Assembly (NCBI GenBank): GCA_021186555.1
Contig: JAJKFL010000005.1
Span: 42,155,635 to 42,219,634, forward strand
Length of the DNA stretch: 64,000 nt
DNA from: Reticulitermes speratus
Lineage: Eukaryota; Arthropoda; Insecta; Blattodea; Rhinotermitidae
Direction of reading: 5' to 3'
Both the position numbers and the translations under genes were made by a program. A model generated the notes under the pieces. That model did not search any database. It was not told the DNA's origin and was given only the letters and a program-made list of their open reading frames with translations. Positions 55,385 through 64,000 of the stretch are shown one piece after another (position 1 is the first letter of the stretch; the number at the start of each line of letters is the position of its first letter).

Positions 55385-55500
55385 AAAGTTAAAACTTATC
55401 TTTAAGAATGGCTTATGGATGTGAACTGGATTAATGGCGCTTAGGATGTGGTCCTGTGGCGGTTGTTGTTAAGTACGGTAATGAACCTTAGTGTTCCGTA
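55385..55500 (+). pseudogene. Non-LTR reverse transcriptase tail relic
   Basis: The plus frame LWNKVKTYL, a stop, EWLMDVNWINGA, a stop, DVVLWRLLLSTVMNLSVP and a stop aligns with WEDNIKMDL...[25 protein letters not shown]. Two in-frame stops. Confidence 0.6.
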
Positions 55501-55930
55501 GGTCAAGCGAGCAGCTGCCATTCATATAATGTAAGGAAAATTAAGATAAATTGTAACACGAAACACCTACTGTTTTATTACTGAATAAATTTTTAACCAT
55601 CACCCATTAAATACAATTTACACGTTTCGTGTTCATAAATTCGGTAGTTGACTGTTAATGTTAGTATAAACTGTGTTATGAAACCCTGAAAATAATTTCA
55701 TTAACGAAGACGAATTATGAGAAACATTATTTCGTAGTTATTTTTAAATGTCGAAGTTACTGATAGCAGAGTTCATTGTGTTACCGGACGAGAAATCTCG
55801 TTCGAAGTATAGAAAATTAATTTTAGAAACATGCACTGTGGTTTTGTAAACTGAAAATAACAACTTCGTAGGCCTGCATGTAAAACATCCTGCAAAAGAG
55901 ATTGTAATACATAGAATGACGGTACGAGAC
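55501..55930. other. No recognised feature
   Basis: Nothing recognisable on either strand. Confidence 0.35.
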
Positions 55931-56442
55931 AAATGCACACCAGTATATTGAAATTAGTTTATATACAAGATGGACTCCTACATGTTTCGGCCAACCACGT
56001 GGCCATCTTCAAGGATGTGAAATGTAAATGTTAGGTACATTAAAAGTATAAAATGGAATTATAAATGTATCAGAACCAATACAAAGGTGTAATTACAGTC
56101 ATAAGAATCAGTAATTTAAAAATACATAAATATAAGTTACTGCAATAAGAATGTGTTGATATTTGTTTGGATGGGATGGTATACGTAGAAGGCTTCAGTT
56201 ATTAATTCACCATACCAAGAGAAGGTTTGTGGTGTGAATGGTACGTAAATCATATTGAACTGTTGGTTCTGATGATTGTAATTACACCTGTGGATTGGTT
56301 CTGATACGTTTGTAATTTTATTTTATACTTATGTGTCTAACCTTTGTATTTTACATCCCTGAAGATGGCGACGTGGTTGGCAGAAACATTTAGGAGTACA
56401 TTTGTGTATATAAACTAGTTTAAATATACTTGTGTGCATTTA
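55931..56442. mobile_element. Long foldback element with mirrored ribozyme-like cores
   Basis: Arms are inverted: AAATGCACACCAGTATATTG...ACTCCTACATGTTTCGGCC on the left and GGCAGAAACATTTAGGAGTA...AAATATACTTGTGTGCATTT on the right. Left core (minus strand) has UUGAAGA, hairpin GGCCA/UGGCC, GAAAC AUGUA. Right core has CUGAAGA but a mutated hairpin end (GCAGAAAC). GTAATTACA/TGTAATTAC patches near 56090 and 56277 continue the fold inward. There is no ORF. Confidence 0.65.
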
Positions 56443-56464
56443 TTGGTACCATTATTTCATGTAT

Positions 56465-56766
56465 GGTGTTTGGAGATTTAGATATACTGTCATTTGTCAG
56501 AATAAGTCGCTCAAATGGATTGGTCATGTTAACAGAATGGAGAATAAAAGAACAGTAAGTCAAGTATTTAATAATAATCCCCAGGGAAGTCGACCAAGAG
56601 GACGACCAGGAAACAGATGGCGGAATTGTGTACAAACAGACATTAAGAAGTGTAAAATTAACAACTGGAAAGAAAGGTAAAAAAACAGAGCTGACTGGGA
56701 AAGGGCCATTACGGAGGCGAAGGTCCGCATTGGACTGTAGTGCCACCGAAGAAGAAGAAGAAGAAG
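56465..56766 (+). mobile_element. 5'-truncated non-LTR retrotransposon with (GAA)n tail
   Basis: Perfect 14-bp duplication ATTATTTCATGTAT at 56451-56464 and 56767-56780 sets the borders. The plus frame reads LKWIGHVNRMENKRTVSQVF, then RPRGRPGNRWRNCVQTDIKK, and, after a frameshift, DWERAITEAKVRIGL and a stop. This is the post-RT tail (IGHV.RM...GRP..RW...V..D) and C-terminus of a non-LTR element. It ends in five GAA units. Only 302 bp of the parent element were inserted. Confidence 0.9.
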
Positions 56767-56780
56767 ATTATTTCATGTAT

Positions 56781-57402
56781 TCGAATAATGCACGGATCAT
56801 GGATCATGTAAAGATTGTAACACATTTGCAGTTTAAAGCAAAGCGTCAGAAAAATCACAACAGTTCATACATGTGACAACCTACGCAGAGACGAAGGTGG
56901 ACAAGGTTGCAGACATACTCACGTAGCACAGACTTACAATACCCGCTTAAAAGAATCAACAGTTTTACCGCCGATACGAAGCAAATTCGTATGGAGATTG
57001 TAAAATGATCTTCAGAAAAGAAATGTTACTTAATCGTGAATATATCTGGTGGCCACACGAAAAATTAACGGCTGACCGCATAGAGAGTTGTTGTTCTACA
57101 CCGTGGAGGTCAAAATTCGTGTTCACTGCGTCGTCGTGTTGATATCGAGGTTTGCCGGTTCCTCAGTGTTGTTTCTCCCCACCCTGCAGGGTTATTGGTT
57201 TCTGTGTTAAATATAGACCGCCTGTTTTGGAGATGGACTGAGACTTTATCTATCCACTGCGGGTAGTGTCTCCTACGAGTGAAACCGTGCTTAGAAAGCG
57301 CGTGTTCTGGAAACTGTGTCCCGGTCTTCGTCTGTTTTCATAAGTGGTGTCTATGTTCCCGATGCATTCTCTTCTGGGTTTTGAGTTGCATGTTTATAGA
57401 CA
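56781..57402. other. No recognised feature
   Basis: Nothing recognisable on either strand. Confidence 0.4.
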
Positions 57403-57888
57403 CCAATAATTAACCGCCTGACATAACATTTATAAAATCCACAATCAGCTACATGTTTCGGCTAGATTAAGCCATCCTCGAGCTTGAACACAACTGTGTA
57501 AAAAGAGAATGTACAACTGTAAACGTAATGTTATTAAAATTGCGATCTTAATTTTGTCACATGAGTTATGTTCATGTATTATGTTACTGTATTAAAAAGA
57601 TAGTACTAAAACATTGTTGGTCAAGATTGCTCGTCATATAATGCAGTATTCAAATATAGTAGCCATCTTTATCAATGATGTTTTTATTTTCTTTTTAATA
57701 TTATAATGTAATATATGAACATAACAGATGTGACAAAATTTTAAATTCAATTTTTAATAGCGTTACGTTTACAGTTGTACATTCTCTCTATATGTAGTTG
57801 TACGCAGCTTGATGGTGGCTTAACATAGCCGAAACATGTAGCTGATTGTGGATTTTACGTGTGTTGTGTTAGACGGTTAAATTATGTG
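57403..57888. mobile_element. Long foldback element with ribozyme-like relics
   Basis: Outer arms CCAATAATTAACCGCCTGAC...AATCAGCTACATGTTTCGGC and GCCGAAACATGTAGCTGATT...TGTTAGACGGTTAAATTATG fold over ~480 bp. Inner arms GTACAACTGTAAACGTAA and TTACGTTTACAGTTGTAC are perfect inverted repeats. Cores are degenerate (CUUGAUGG right, CUCGAGGA left), but stem I (CAGC/GCUG), the hairpin and GAAACAUGUA survive. Confidence 0.65.
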
Positions 57889-57894
57889 CGTATA

Positions 57895-57933
57895 CACAAC
57901 ACACATACACACACACATACACACACACAAACA
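57895..57933. repeat. (CA)n microsatellite
   Basis: CA repeats with interruptions, abutting the foldback. Confidence 0.92.
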
Positions 57934-58950
57934 CAATGGAATGAACCATTTCAAACTATGTGTATGTGTGATGGGTGCCTGCATAATTGTTACCAGTTGA
58001 CATGGCGTAGAACCCAGAAGACTCGAATCTTCAGCAACCCCACTCCGAGAACCCCAAATCTCGCAACAATCAAATTAAATTATTCATGTCTGATGGTTGG
58101 GAGTCTTGTGCAGATGTTAATTTTTCCATGAATTTTAAAGCGACGGGCACGGTACCCTGCGTTGAATTGCCGTGCAGGATTCAAGAGTTTGGGCAAGGGT
58201 GACGCACCCTGAGCGAAAGACGCGTGGACCGGCGGTGGCGAACTGCCCACAGATGGCTGGCACACTGCCGCAGGAGTCCACTTCTCATATCCGGGGCGAA
58301 CAGTCCGTTGGCAGTGCATATGGGAAACAGCACACGGCCGCGCCCACTTGCTACTGTCATTAACAAAAACATTATGCCGGTAGTAATGGACTTCTGACGA
58401 AGTACCAAACTGTTGGCGGATCTCTGTTGACAAACCGATCTTTTGATACGGTCCCTTATGCTGTTGGCATGACTACCTTTTTCATTATATTGTTACTCCT
58501 TTTGTTCCTTCAGTTCTCTGTTTTCTTCTTCACTTGGTGTCTTTATGTCTTTGTTTTCTGTCTTTTCTGCTTTTTTATTCAAACCTCTTTTGTCTTTATT
58601 TTCCAAACTTTCTGCTAATTCTCTTGCCTTGAATTATTTGTGTTTGTCTACTTACACACAATTGAATACTCCAGATCCATCTGTTATGCATGATATTTTC
58701 TGGCTCCATTGACTCCCCCCCTACTCAATATCAATACGATTTTTTTGTTGTTGTACTGCAGAATGACCCAGACGTTGGTTAACCGAAAACTCTTTGATCA
58801 TCACTTTGATGCCAGTACGGATTTACGCTAGTCAATTTGCAAAACGATATTACAGCATTGTGAGTTAGAGGATCTCATTTCGATCAGTTTTTGTAAACGC
58901 AGTGGTTACTGAAGAATTTTGCAATGAATTTTAGTATACATTTTACTAAT
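57934..58950. other. No recognised gene; GC-rich patch 58137-58360
   Basis: 58137-58360 is clearly GC-richer than its surroundings and open in several frames (plus 58172-58363, minus 58080-58433 and 58181-58408). I recognise no protein or repeat. It could be an old transposon piece. Confidence 0.35.
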
Positions 58951-59108
58951 GGGCTCTTGGGACACGCTGTATTATGCAGACTACATGGTATTATTTAGTG
59001 ATAAGGCTACGTATGACGAATGGGAAGGTGGGCTGTCGGGACATGCTGTATCATGCAGACTATACGGTATTGTTTATTGATAGGCCTACGTATGACGAAT
59101 GTGAAGGC
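58951..59108 (+). repeat. Tandem duplication of a 79-bp segment
   Basis: 58951-59029 and 59030-59108 are direct, adjacent and ~85% identical by eye (GGGCT.T.GGGACA.GCTGTAT...GGCCTACGTATGACGAATG in the second copy). Confidence 0.9.
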
Positions 59109-59447
59109 AATTCTTTAACCTTTCGAAAACTAAAATTACTGCAATATGTGTAAGGATTCAGTTCATACGTCACAGATAACACAGTGTGCTTCCATTAGTA
59201 AGACCAACCGGTGAATGCTGTGTAGTGAAACAATCGATGTTTATTGTGAGACTTGTATGGAACACACAAACACACTGTGCGGAAGAAATGTAGTTTTAGT
59301 GTAAAATCTGACAGTACCTACAATAACCAGTAGGCATTAAAGGTTTCATGCGTTTCATGGATGCTTCAGTTAGGATCTAAACAAAACTGATGCATCATTA
59401 ACCCGAAATCTGTTGAGTTTTCACAATGAAAAGTTGTAAAAATGTAC
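59109..59447. other. No recognised feature
   Basis: Nothing recognisable on either strand. Confidence 0.3.
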
Positions 59448-59715
59448 TTTTTTTTTCTTTGGCCCCACAGCCCAACTCGGGCCTAGGCAGCCTCATTGTT
59501 GAGGTTCCTAGATAACACACAGTTAGACACACACACACACGCGCGGTAGGACTCCTCTGAACAGGCGATCAGCTCGTTCAGAGTCCGCTACCTACACAAC
59601 ACTCAAGAAACACAATAGAAGAGCATCCATGCCCTCAGTGGGATTCGAACCCGCAGTCGCAGCAATCGAGGGGCCGCAGACCTACACCTTAGACCGCACG
59701 GCCACCGGCATTGGC
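59448..59715 (-). mobile_element. SINE-2 copy with short target duplication
   Basis: AATGTAC at 59441-59447 and 59716-59722. T-run, body with an internal CA expansion at 59528-59543, and the head GGGATTCGAACCCGCAGTCG...GGCCACCGGCATTGGC. Confidence 0.88.
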
Positions 59716-59722
59716 AATGTAC

Positions 59723-61054
59723 CTGTTAGTTTCGTCATATTTGTTTGTCTGCATATGACAGGTCCGGAGCTGCGAAACTTAACTGTCATCAGATGTGATG
59801 TCGGGAGACTTTACTTCAGTGTGTGCAGATATTTGGGTTTTGGTTCCAATGGGGCAACAGCAACGGGCACTTTAAAGCAGACGTGACGGGTTTTGTTTCG
59901 CCCACAGGTTTTCTCGAAGCGAGGTGAAAGACTATTCAATGTAATAGACGGAAAGGTCTGTTCAAAAAAAGGACGTGGAGTTTATCGTCAACTACCCCCA
60001 CCGGCCGCCGTCTTCACACATGTTGTATTTGTTTATAGAACGGTCTGGACCGAATTAGCCGCTTGACAGTGCCTGGCGAGAGACTGGAGTGGAGTCTTAA
60101 TTGAAAACTGCGACCATCGCGGAACTGCGATTCCCATGGTGGAGACTTAAAAACAGTTGCATAGCAGTTGTGTTCGTGTGTGAAGGTATGGCTGACATGA
60201 AGTAGCATCAGGAAGTAATAGTGTGACCAGTTATTGCTGGAAGATTGCAAATAGGGCGCAAGTATGAACCGGAAACAAGGAACTCTCTTTCTGTATTGGC
60301 TTTACAGCTTGGTGTTCAGGTATTTATGCTTATTTATGTACGTATTTATTTATTTATTTATTAGCCGTGCAATGGATAGGAAGCTGAGTGGGTCTCGGAG
60401 CCAATCTGGGTGTGGTGGCGAAGGAAAAAATTCTTGTATATGACGGGAATTGAATTCCAGTCCTCCAGTTTATGCGCACTTAACTGCTGGCGTTGACGCG
60501 TCGGTCCGGAGTAGAGTCCCATGTTTCGACGACTGTTTCCGTCATCACGGACTGATATATGACGATGGAGTTCGCCTCTGAAACGTCGGATTTTTACACC
60601 GTAATGAGGCGGATGATCGAGTTAAGAGGACTTGCCGCGACAAGCAATAGCTGTCCTGGTACAAAGTGGCAGAAATACGACAGAATCCGTTTTAACTGTT
60701 GTTATCGTCTGGCGTAATTACAAGTTGTGTTATTAGGCTGTGACAGCTGTTGAAACTTATTTGTGGAGGCACGATATACCCGTTACACAAAATCGAAGCC
60801 GAGATTAGTGAATTACCGAAGCCGTTTGAACCTTGTTGCATAGAAATTTTCCCCATAAATGTGTTCTTACAGTGTTTGAAGCGTCCCCTGTGCCAGTTTT
60901 TAAGTATTATTCAACAGTAACACTTTGTGCTAAATGGAAGTTTTAACTTGTGAAGTCCAAAAGTATTTTCATTTCCGATGTTTGTAACTTTGTAAGTGGC
61001 GGTTGTGTGACCTTGTAGCACATTGTAACCCCTATGGCCCCATGAAGCATGGTC
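59723..61054. other. No recognised gene; (ATTT)n tract at 60340-60363
   Basis: A short ATTT microsatellite is present. 60375-60520 has faint SINE-1 echoes (GGGAATTGAATTCCAGTCC) too weak to annotate. Confidence 0.4.
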
Positions 61055-61330
61055 CTTGACAGGGTAATATTCAGCTCGTCAAGGGATAAGCCCTCTCTTT
61101 ATGAAGCCGGAAGGTACGTTACGTGTTCACAGTGACACTGCCACTAGATCCTGTCTTGCTAGCTAAATCCATTCTGTACCATTACATCGAATTTGTTTAC
61201 TATCAGTTTTAATATTATCATCCCATCTGTGTTCAGATCTCCCACCTGGCTTCTTCAGGTTTTACGACTGTATTTTGTATGCCTTTCTCGTTAATACCAT
61301 ACCTAGGACGTGCATAATAAAAAGGACGCA
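61055..61330 (-). pseudogene. Non-LTR reverse transcriptase C-terminal tail, longer relic
   Basis: The minus frame WDDNIKTDSKQIRCNGTEWI, a stop, then LARQDLVAVSL matches WDDNIKTD...DWI.LAQD. In-frame stops and a deletion show decay. Reversed GGGCTTATCCCTTGACGAGC and CCCTATGG may be its 3' part. Confidence 0.6.
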
Positions 61331-61776
61331 TGGTGTCGCACACTATAGAGATCTTCTAGAACTCGAATTTAGTGATAAGTAAGGATAACTGAGTTTAGGT
61401 TTCTTAGGAATTCCTTAATTTTCATTCGTCAAGTCATGTTTTATGTTGTTTGTGAACGTCATTAAATATGCCTACAAGACAGTCTAATGTACACGTATTT
61501 GTGGGCATTAAGCTAGATATGTGACCTGTGACACGCAGTTTTATTGCCTACTTCGGCACAGTTTGTTTCTACACACAGCAGGGCGAAAAATGAGCACTTT
61601 TGCTAATCGTTTTTAATGTACGAATAGCTGAATTTTGGAGCTTCCAGTTTATTAATATAAATTACATAGAATATAGTGATTAGTTAAGAAATTTTATTAA
61701 GTTAAGCCCTTTAATAACCCAAACGTTTTATTCTTCGTTAATAGTTTTTGAGTACCTTATTAAGATAAATTTTAGT
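61331..61776. other. No recognised feature
   Basis: Nothing recognisable on either strand. Confidence 0.35.
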
Positions 61777-62041
61777 TCATTCATTCTGTAGTCTTACGAC
61801 AGGTCCGTAGCCTCTTCCAAAGCGAGATCTCCACAGGGTGCGATCTAGTGCTTCCTCTTTCAATTTCCAGTATTTTCTCTTTTCCTTAAGGTCATCCAGC
61901 AGCTGCTTACGTCTTTTCCCTCGTCTTACCGTCATTTCTATCCTTCCTTCTAACTTTCCTTCAATCACATGTTTCAGAAGGCAGTTTCTGCCCAAGATGT
62001 GACCAATCCAGTTAGCCTTTCTTCTTTCTTTTTTTATTCTT
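61777..62041 (-). mobile_element. RTE-like retrotransposon, last ~70 codons
   Basis: The minus frame KLEGRIEMTVRRGKRRKQLL, DDLKEKRKYWKLKEEALDRT, FGRGYGPVVR is nearly the same as the 50580 end of the intact copy. TTTTAGT at 61770-61776 and 62042-62048 is a candidate target duplication. The insertion carries only the last ~265 bp. Confidence 0.85.
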
Positions 62042-62048
62042 TTTTAGT

Positions 62049-63277
62049 ACTCTACATTAAATGGAGGTTTCTTGCCTTAATTATGGCTGCATATGTATGA
62101 AAGTGTTTGCACTGCAGCTGATTTAACTCCATGAATACAAATCACACATACTCTTAACATGGTTGTATCAAAGCAGTTTCTTTTTTACAAGTAAACATGA
62201 GTTTATGGTTCTGATCTGCACTTTCAAGTTCTGCACAAACGTCTTCCGTTTGTTAGTTGGCATATGCTCTTTACATGAAGAGCACAGACTGCGTGCATCA
62301 TAGGGAAGCTGATAATATAAAAGTAGATGTAGGTAAGGTATATGAAACCTGTTGGTCATTCCGTTGAACTTTTCAAAGCAACAGTAAGAAGAATAAGACA
62401 AGCAGGCGTCGCAAGATCTTTCCAGAAGTTCTTGTTGCGTAACCTACGCTTTAGTCTTGAAAAGTCTGAATGATTCTTCACGATTTATTTTCTGTCAGCA
62501 TATCTCGCTTTTTGTAATGAAAGAACATTCAAATTGAGGGCTTCTGAGAAGAAAATCCTGAAGGGTAGGGCCTATATTTCGACCTAATATGGAGGAGGAA
62601 GTAATTGGGGCTGAGGAAATTGCAAAATGTATAGCCGATCGTAATTGGTACTCCCGTGAAACACTAGGGTCATCAAATCAAGGCTAGTGAAGTGCTTGGG
62701 ACACGTAGCATGCATGTGGTAAGTAAGAAATACGCAAAGTCTACATAATTTTGTTAGAAAACTTCGAGAGACAACTGTACCTGCTTCATCGTTCAGTTGA
62801 GATCATGTGCTACACAGTAAGCGGTCACTGTAGCTGCCGTCCTGCAAATATCGGGTTGACCCGAGATTTGGGTTTGCCACAGCGATGTTGATATACTGAC
62901 TGTAGCAGCGTGGCGACTGCCCGTTTAAAATATGTGCATTAGTGCTAAGTAGGTAGTCTCAACTGAACGTTCGATGTTGAACAGGGAGTCCTAAGCGTAG
63001 AATGGAGGATATGAAAATTGAGCTTGGAGAAATGTGGCGTTCAGGATAGGGACCAGACTGAATTCAGGACAGGGTTCGGTGCTGGAAGTTTGTAAGCACA
63101 GTAACGAACCTTCAGGTGACACATAGGCGAGAACTGTCTTTATGTCCCCGGTGCCTGTAAACGCTTCAAGGAAAATCTTACTTTATACGTTAATATTATT
63201 TGTCAGTGATAATCCTATCCTTCCAGTGGGCACGATTCTGCTACACATGTACTCAGAGTGGGCCGTCATTTTTGCAG
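62049..63277. other. Probable intron or flank upstream of the exon
   Basis: No repeats recognised. An alternative splice acceptor, CTATCCTTCCAG, ends at 63226. The frame of the exon stays open back to 63142, but this part is AT-rich and reads as intron. Confidence 0.4.
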
Positions 63278-63667
63278 GTACGTCGACGGATCTGGTCCCG
63301 ACGTTACTCGGCATGTACGACGACTTGATAGGACGGTCGTCGCAAGCGACTGAGCGGTCCATGGAGGAGGCACGAATCAGCGTCGTGCCGTCAGGGGTGT
63401 CCCGTCCCCTCTCCGTCAGCTCCATCGCCTCCTCGTCCTCATCGTCGTCCGGCACCAGCAGCTGTTCCGGCGGCGGAAGACGCCGATTGGGGGCCGCTCC
63501 GAAGTCTTCGGCATACCTGGCATCCATCGAATCCCTGGAGGACGACAGCGACGACCCAGAGAGTGGGGATGGTGGTGGTGGTGGAGGCGGCAAACAACGC
63601 CTGCATCATCAGAAACCCATTATTAGCCGTGCAGAAAGGCTCAAGGGCGGCAGTGGCGGATCTCAAG
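63278..63667 (+). CDS. Internal exon of an unidentified insect gene (Ser/Gly/acidic linker)
   Basis: Acceptor TTTTTGCAG (ends 63277) and donor CAAG|GTCAGT (63668) bound 390 bp, exactly 130 codons, with phase 1 at both ends. The exon is much more GC-rich than its surroundings. Order of segments: a possibly structured start STDLVPTLLGMYDDLIGR, a charged stretch with SMEEARISVV, RPLSVSSIASSSSSSS and further Ser, GGGRRRLG, the conserved-looking SSAYLASIESLEDDSDDPE, a run of seven Gly, then KPIISRAERLKGG. Mostly disordered by composition. ISRAER just before a splice site recalls the linker preceding RhoGEF (DH) domains in PLEKHG-type proteins, but this is a hunch, not an identification. A retained intron would add 17 codons and stop at 63720. 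Because it is symmetric (1-1), it could be skipped without frameshift. Confidence 0.65.
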
Positions 63668-63805
63668 GTCAGTACATGTTTAGATATATCGAAGAGGATA
63701 TGGATTGGGTGGTTAATTGATGAGCGTGAAAGCTGACTTGAGTTGTAGTGGTTGTTCAAGAGTGTCGGCACATTAAGGTGAAATTGAAAAGTAAAGTACG
63801 GTCTT
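63668..63805. other. Start of the following intron
   Basis: Begins with the donor GTCAGT and becomes AT-rich again. No branch or acceptor is expected within the window. Confidence 0.4.
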
Positions 63806-63895
63806 CCCTGTGCACGACTTGAAGGCGTAGGGGTGCTGAGGTAGAGCTCCTCGCATTTTCAACCTCGGTACTAGGTGGAAGTCAGCACATGAAAC
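63806..63895 (-). mobile_element. SINE-1 fragment in the intron
   Basis: GGTCTTCCCTGTGCACGACT, GAGGTAGAGCTCCTCGC and CAACCTCGGTACTAGGTGG match the reversed SINE-1 3' half in order. The head is missing. Confidence 0.45.
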
Positions 63896-63914
63896 AGAGT
63901 TTAGAAACTACTTA

Positions 63915-64000
63915 TACAGAGTGTCCCAAAAGTAACTGTGCAGATACAAGTACAAGAACGGCTAGAACTCAGCTCTGTACAATGTCACATAGGAATTACA
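63915..64000 (+). mobile_element. Possible transposon end at the window edge
   Basis: TACAGAGTGTCCCAAAAGTAAC at 63915-63936 resembles the ACAGGGTGTCCCAAAAGT ends of several Tc1/mariner-like elements. The rest lies outside the window. Confidence 0.3.

Noticed and set aside
63142-63277. Upstream extension of the exon reading frame from an ATG at 63142
   Set aside because: The extension is AT-rich, lacks the composition of the exon and is separated from it by a good splice acceptor.
63183-63771. Minus-strand ORFs of 136 and 110 codons opposite the exon
   Set aside because: They mirror the GC-rich exon (poly-Pro from poly-Gly codons) and have no splice or domain support.

Overview
The window reads as repeat-dense, moderately AT-rich nuclear DNA from an arthropod, most likely an insect. 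Evidence: several families of tRNA-derived SINEs with box A/box B heads, 5'-truncated RTE-type and jockey-type retrotransposons, short pogo-, hAT- and piggyBac-like MITEs, inverted-repeat elements that look Penelope-like, and many microsatellites. There is no bacterial-style gene packing. The SINE style recalls cockroach or termite genomes, but that is a guess from memory and should be treated as weak.

Coding content is very low. The only segment I would call host coding sequence is one internal exon near the right edge (63278-63667, + strand). It is GC-rich, 390 bp long, bounded by plausible splice sites, and has phase 1 at both ends. It encodes a low-complexity Ser/Gly/acidic linker ending in an ISRAER motif. 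The preceding ~63 kb is best read as intron or intergenic DNA filled with mobile elements.

Layout. 0-13 kb: reverse-transcriptase tail relics, two SINE families, a TA-flanked MITE at 5.25 kb, a pogo-like MITE at 9.1 kb, and ribozyme-like motifs at 8.2, 9.6 and 12.9 kb. 13-20 kb: a SINE nested inside another SINE (15.9-16.4 kb), LINE tails and a purine-rich tract. 20-24 kb: a complex higher-order minisatellite (20.2-21.3 kb) and a 66-bp tandem array (23.4-23.8 kb). 24-34 kb: MITEs, SINEs, twin perfect palindromes (26.28-26.34 kb), and two inverted-repeat elements carrying hammerhead-ribozyme-like motifs (26.6 and 33.1 kb). 34-50 kb: an RTE-like copy, SINEs, a further foldback (40.8-41.1 kb) and a MITE with perfect 21-bp inverted ends (41.2-41.5 kb). 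50-62 kb: the best preserved RTE-like 3' fragment (212 open codons, 49.9-50.6 kb), hAT-like MITEs, two long foldbacks (55.9-56.4 and 57.4-57.9 kb), and a truncated LINE with a 14-bp target duplication. 62-64 kb: the exon and its flanks.

The elements appear connected. Two SINE families share a 3' module, which suggests one LINE partner. The foldbacks share one outward-facing core of the form CUGANGA - hairpin - GAAAC - GU(A/C). The two best copies can be folded base by base as hammerhead ribozymes, a motif class known from Penelope-like retroelements. That is the most interesting signal here, though no reverse transcriptase for these elements is visible in the window.
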